From assembly GCA_965261585.1 (NCBI GenBank), contig CBDHDN010000064.1:1-64000 (forward strand): a stretch of DNA of 64,000 bases, read 5' to 3'. The position numbers and the translations under genes are program-made. This DNA is from CBDHDN01 sp965261585. GTDB taxonomy: Bacteria > Pseudomonadota > Alphaproteobacteria > UBA6615. The notes beneath the pieces are model-generated. The model saw nothing but the letters and a program-made list of their open reading frames with translations. It was not told where the DNA came from and made no database searches. Position 1 is the stretch's first letter; every line of letters starts with the position of its first letter. Shown here one piece after another: positions 62,736 to 64,000 of the stretch.

Positions 62736-64000
62736 GGCCCCGCCCGGCGCCGGAAGCGCTCGCCATAGCGCAGGATCGCCGGCGCCGGCGCGATGCCCGG
62801 GACGCGTGCTGTCGCCGGGAACTGGGGCGCGCTCATCCCGGCCTCGGCCGGGGCCGCTTTGACCAGGCGCACGCGCAAATCGAACCACGCGGCCTGTCCG
62901 GTAATCGGGTCGGCGTTGGCGTAGCGCAGGCCGTCCTTCGGCGGCAGCAGCTCGGCAATCAGGTGATTGAGCAGGAAGCCCTTCGTCGCCTCATGGGCGT
63001 CGTCGGCCAGGTTCCAGGCGCCGCGCCGCTTGCCGATCGCGTTCCAGGTCCACACCGTGTCGGCGTTGCAGCCCTCCATCAGGCCGATCTGCGCCTTGAC
63101 GCGGCCGTTGTGGCTCTCGATCCAGACCCAGTCGCCGTCGGCGAGGCCCTGGCGCGCCGCGGCGGCACGGTTCATGTAGAGCCGGTTCCAGCCGTGGATC
63201 TGGCGCAGCCAGGCGTTCTGCGAGCCCCACGACTGGTACATCGCCATCGGCCGTTGGGTCAGGGCGTGCAGCGGGAACGCCGCCTCGTCGACCAGCGTCT
63301 CCTCGAACGGCGCATACCAGATCGGCAGCGGGTCGAAATAGGTGGCGATTCGGGCCCGGTGGGCGTCGGGCGGCTGCAGCGGGCCGTGGCCCTGCGCGGC
63401 CAGGCGGAACTTCTGCAAGGGCTCGCTATAGATCTGGAAGATCACCGGTTTGGCCTCGGCGATCCAGCCCATCTCGACGGCATAGCGCAGATAGTCGGCG
63501 TTGCCGTGCTTGTAGTAGCGTTGCTCTGGCGCCAGCTCCTGGCGCCAGAAACACTCGTTGGCGACATAGGCGTCGAGCTGACGCGGGTTGGCCGCGCCGC
63601 GCCCGTGGCTCTGGCCGTCCGGGCCACGCCAGCCGGCGAGCGAGCCGATGCCCGGCGCGCGTTCGTGGTTGGCCAGGTAGTCCGGATAGCCGCCGGGATA
63701 GCGCGCCGTGCCGTCGTCTTTCGCGAAGCCCGGCAGGCCGAGGCGCCCACCGAGGTCGATCAGCACGTCCTGGAACGGCCGAACGTCGCGGTCGGGCGCG
63801 ACGACGGGCTGGCGGATCGCGTCGGCCGGCCCGTCGGCGTTACAGATCGGCCGGTCGAGCATGCTGATGCAGTCCCAGCGCTCGAGATACGTCGTGTCCG
63901 GCAGCACCAAATCGGCGTACGCCACCATCTCGGAATTGAAGGCGTCGGAATAGATGATGCGGGGGATCTTGTAGTCGCCCGTTGCCGGGTCCTGGTCGGT
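62732..64000 (-). CDS. soeA: Molybdopterin oxidoreductase catalytic subunit, probable SoeA, C-terminal part (cut by window edge)
   Basis: About 420 residues of a DMSO-reductase-family enzyme. The frame is open to the window edge. Segments like LVLPDTTYLERWDCISMLDR belong to the middle of these proteins, and RPMAMYQSWGSQNAWLRQIH, LADGDWVWIESHNGRVKAQI and TVWTWNAIGKRRGAWNL are from the molybdopterin-dinucleotide-binding domain. The last three are close to what I recall of SoeA, the sulfite dehydrogenase that faces the cytoplasm. The gene order soeA-soeB-soeC also fits. The N-terminus and metal ligand are outside the window, so tetrathionate-, DMSO- or other reductases cannot be excluded. Confidence 0.7.
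   Translation of the reverse strand, partial: TDQDPATGDYKIPRIIYSDAFNSEMVAYADLVLPDTTYLERWDCISMLDRPICNADGPADAIRQPVVAPDRDVRPFQDVLIDLGGRLGLPGFAKDDGTARYPGGYPDYLANHERAPGIGSLAGWRGPDGQSHGRGAANPRQLDAYVANECFWRQELAPEQRYYKHGNADYLRYAVEMGWIAEAKPVIFQIYSEPLQKFRLAAQGHGPLQPPDAHRARIATYFDPLPIWYAPFEETLVDEAAFPLHALTQRPMAMYQSWGSQNAWLRQIHGWNRLYMNRAAAARQGLADGDWVWIESHNGRVKAQIGLMEGCNADTVWTWNAIGKRRGAWNLADDAHEATKGFLLNHLIAELLPPKDGLRYANADPITGQAAWFDLRVRLVKAAPAEAGMSAPQFPATARVPGIAPAPAILRYGERFRRRAGP

Overview
The window is high-GC DNA whose gene content points to an alphaproteobacterium, most likely Rhodospirillales-like. Supporting this are the EgtB/EgtD pair, an EncFtn gene remnant, an HPr-kinase-related/PqqD pair, a SoeABC-type sulfite dehydrogenase, many sugar ABC cassettes with Gfo/Idh dehydrogenases, and short GC-rich palindromes between genes. 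No rRNA, tRNA or CRISPR array was seen. The assignment rests on recognised protein families, not on a marker gene.

Layout. 1-1.5 kb: the right part of an IS21 element (istA, istB, right end) that cut off the tail of an unknown gene. 1.9-4.3 kb: egtB-egtD for ergothioneine. 4.6-8.1 kb: a DmdB-like acyl-CoA ligase and a Na/phosphate cotransporter on the minus strand. 8.3-13.2 kb: remains of an ABC transporter ATPase gene, then an inositol-phosphatase-family gene, dgoK, dgoA, a YbjJ-like MFS gene and a membrane protein on the plus strand. 13.2-18.2 kb: a minus-strand sugar operon (binding protein, permease, ATPase, an internally deleted aldolase, FGGY kinase) whose transporter part looks less GC-rich than its surroundings. 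18.4-20.9 kb: a broken sensor kinase and an unusual receiver-TM-periplasmic fusion protein. 21.5-23.5 kb: an EncFtn stub, a PPOX-type flavoprotein and a Bcr/CflA efflux gene.

24-39 kb is a carbohydrate uptake and oxidation region. It has two closely similar Gfo/Idh dehydrogenases, a sugar isomerase with an internal amber codon, an arylformamidase-like hydrolase, and a MalEFGK-type ABC transporter with two different ATPases. A small membrane protein, a PfkB kinase, a HicB-like protein and an amidohydrolase complete it. An IS630 element sits between the first ATPase and the binding-protein gene and has removed the start of the latter. 39-51 kb carries general metabolism: DsbA-family protein, ABC-F ATPase, a GST-LysE pair divergent from a LysR regulator, amidase, an exported-looking YqgE, VOC protein, Gfo/Idh-SDR pair, and mmsA.

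51.9-58.8 kb is a pile of insertion sequences: an ISKra4 fragment, two IS3-type elements, IS66, a 109-bp MITE-like element and a second IS630. They truncated an outer-membrane beta-barrel gene and split an HPr-kinase-related gene that belongs with a PqqD-like gene at 58.8 kb. The IS66 has 23-bp ends and an 8-bp target duplication, so the interrupted frame can be rebuilt exactly. 59-64 kb: a gamma-glutamyltransferase-family gene and soeA-soeB-soeC running off the right edge.

At least ten genes need a single-base correction (or a nonsense reversal) to read through. This is either a decaying accessory-rich chromosome or residual indel error in the assembly; raw reads would decide.
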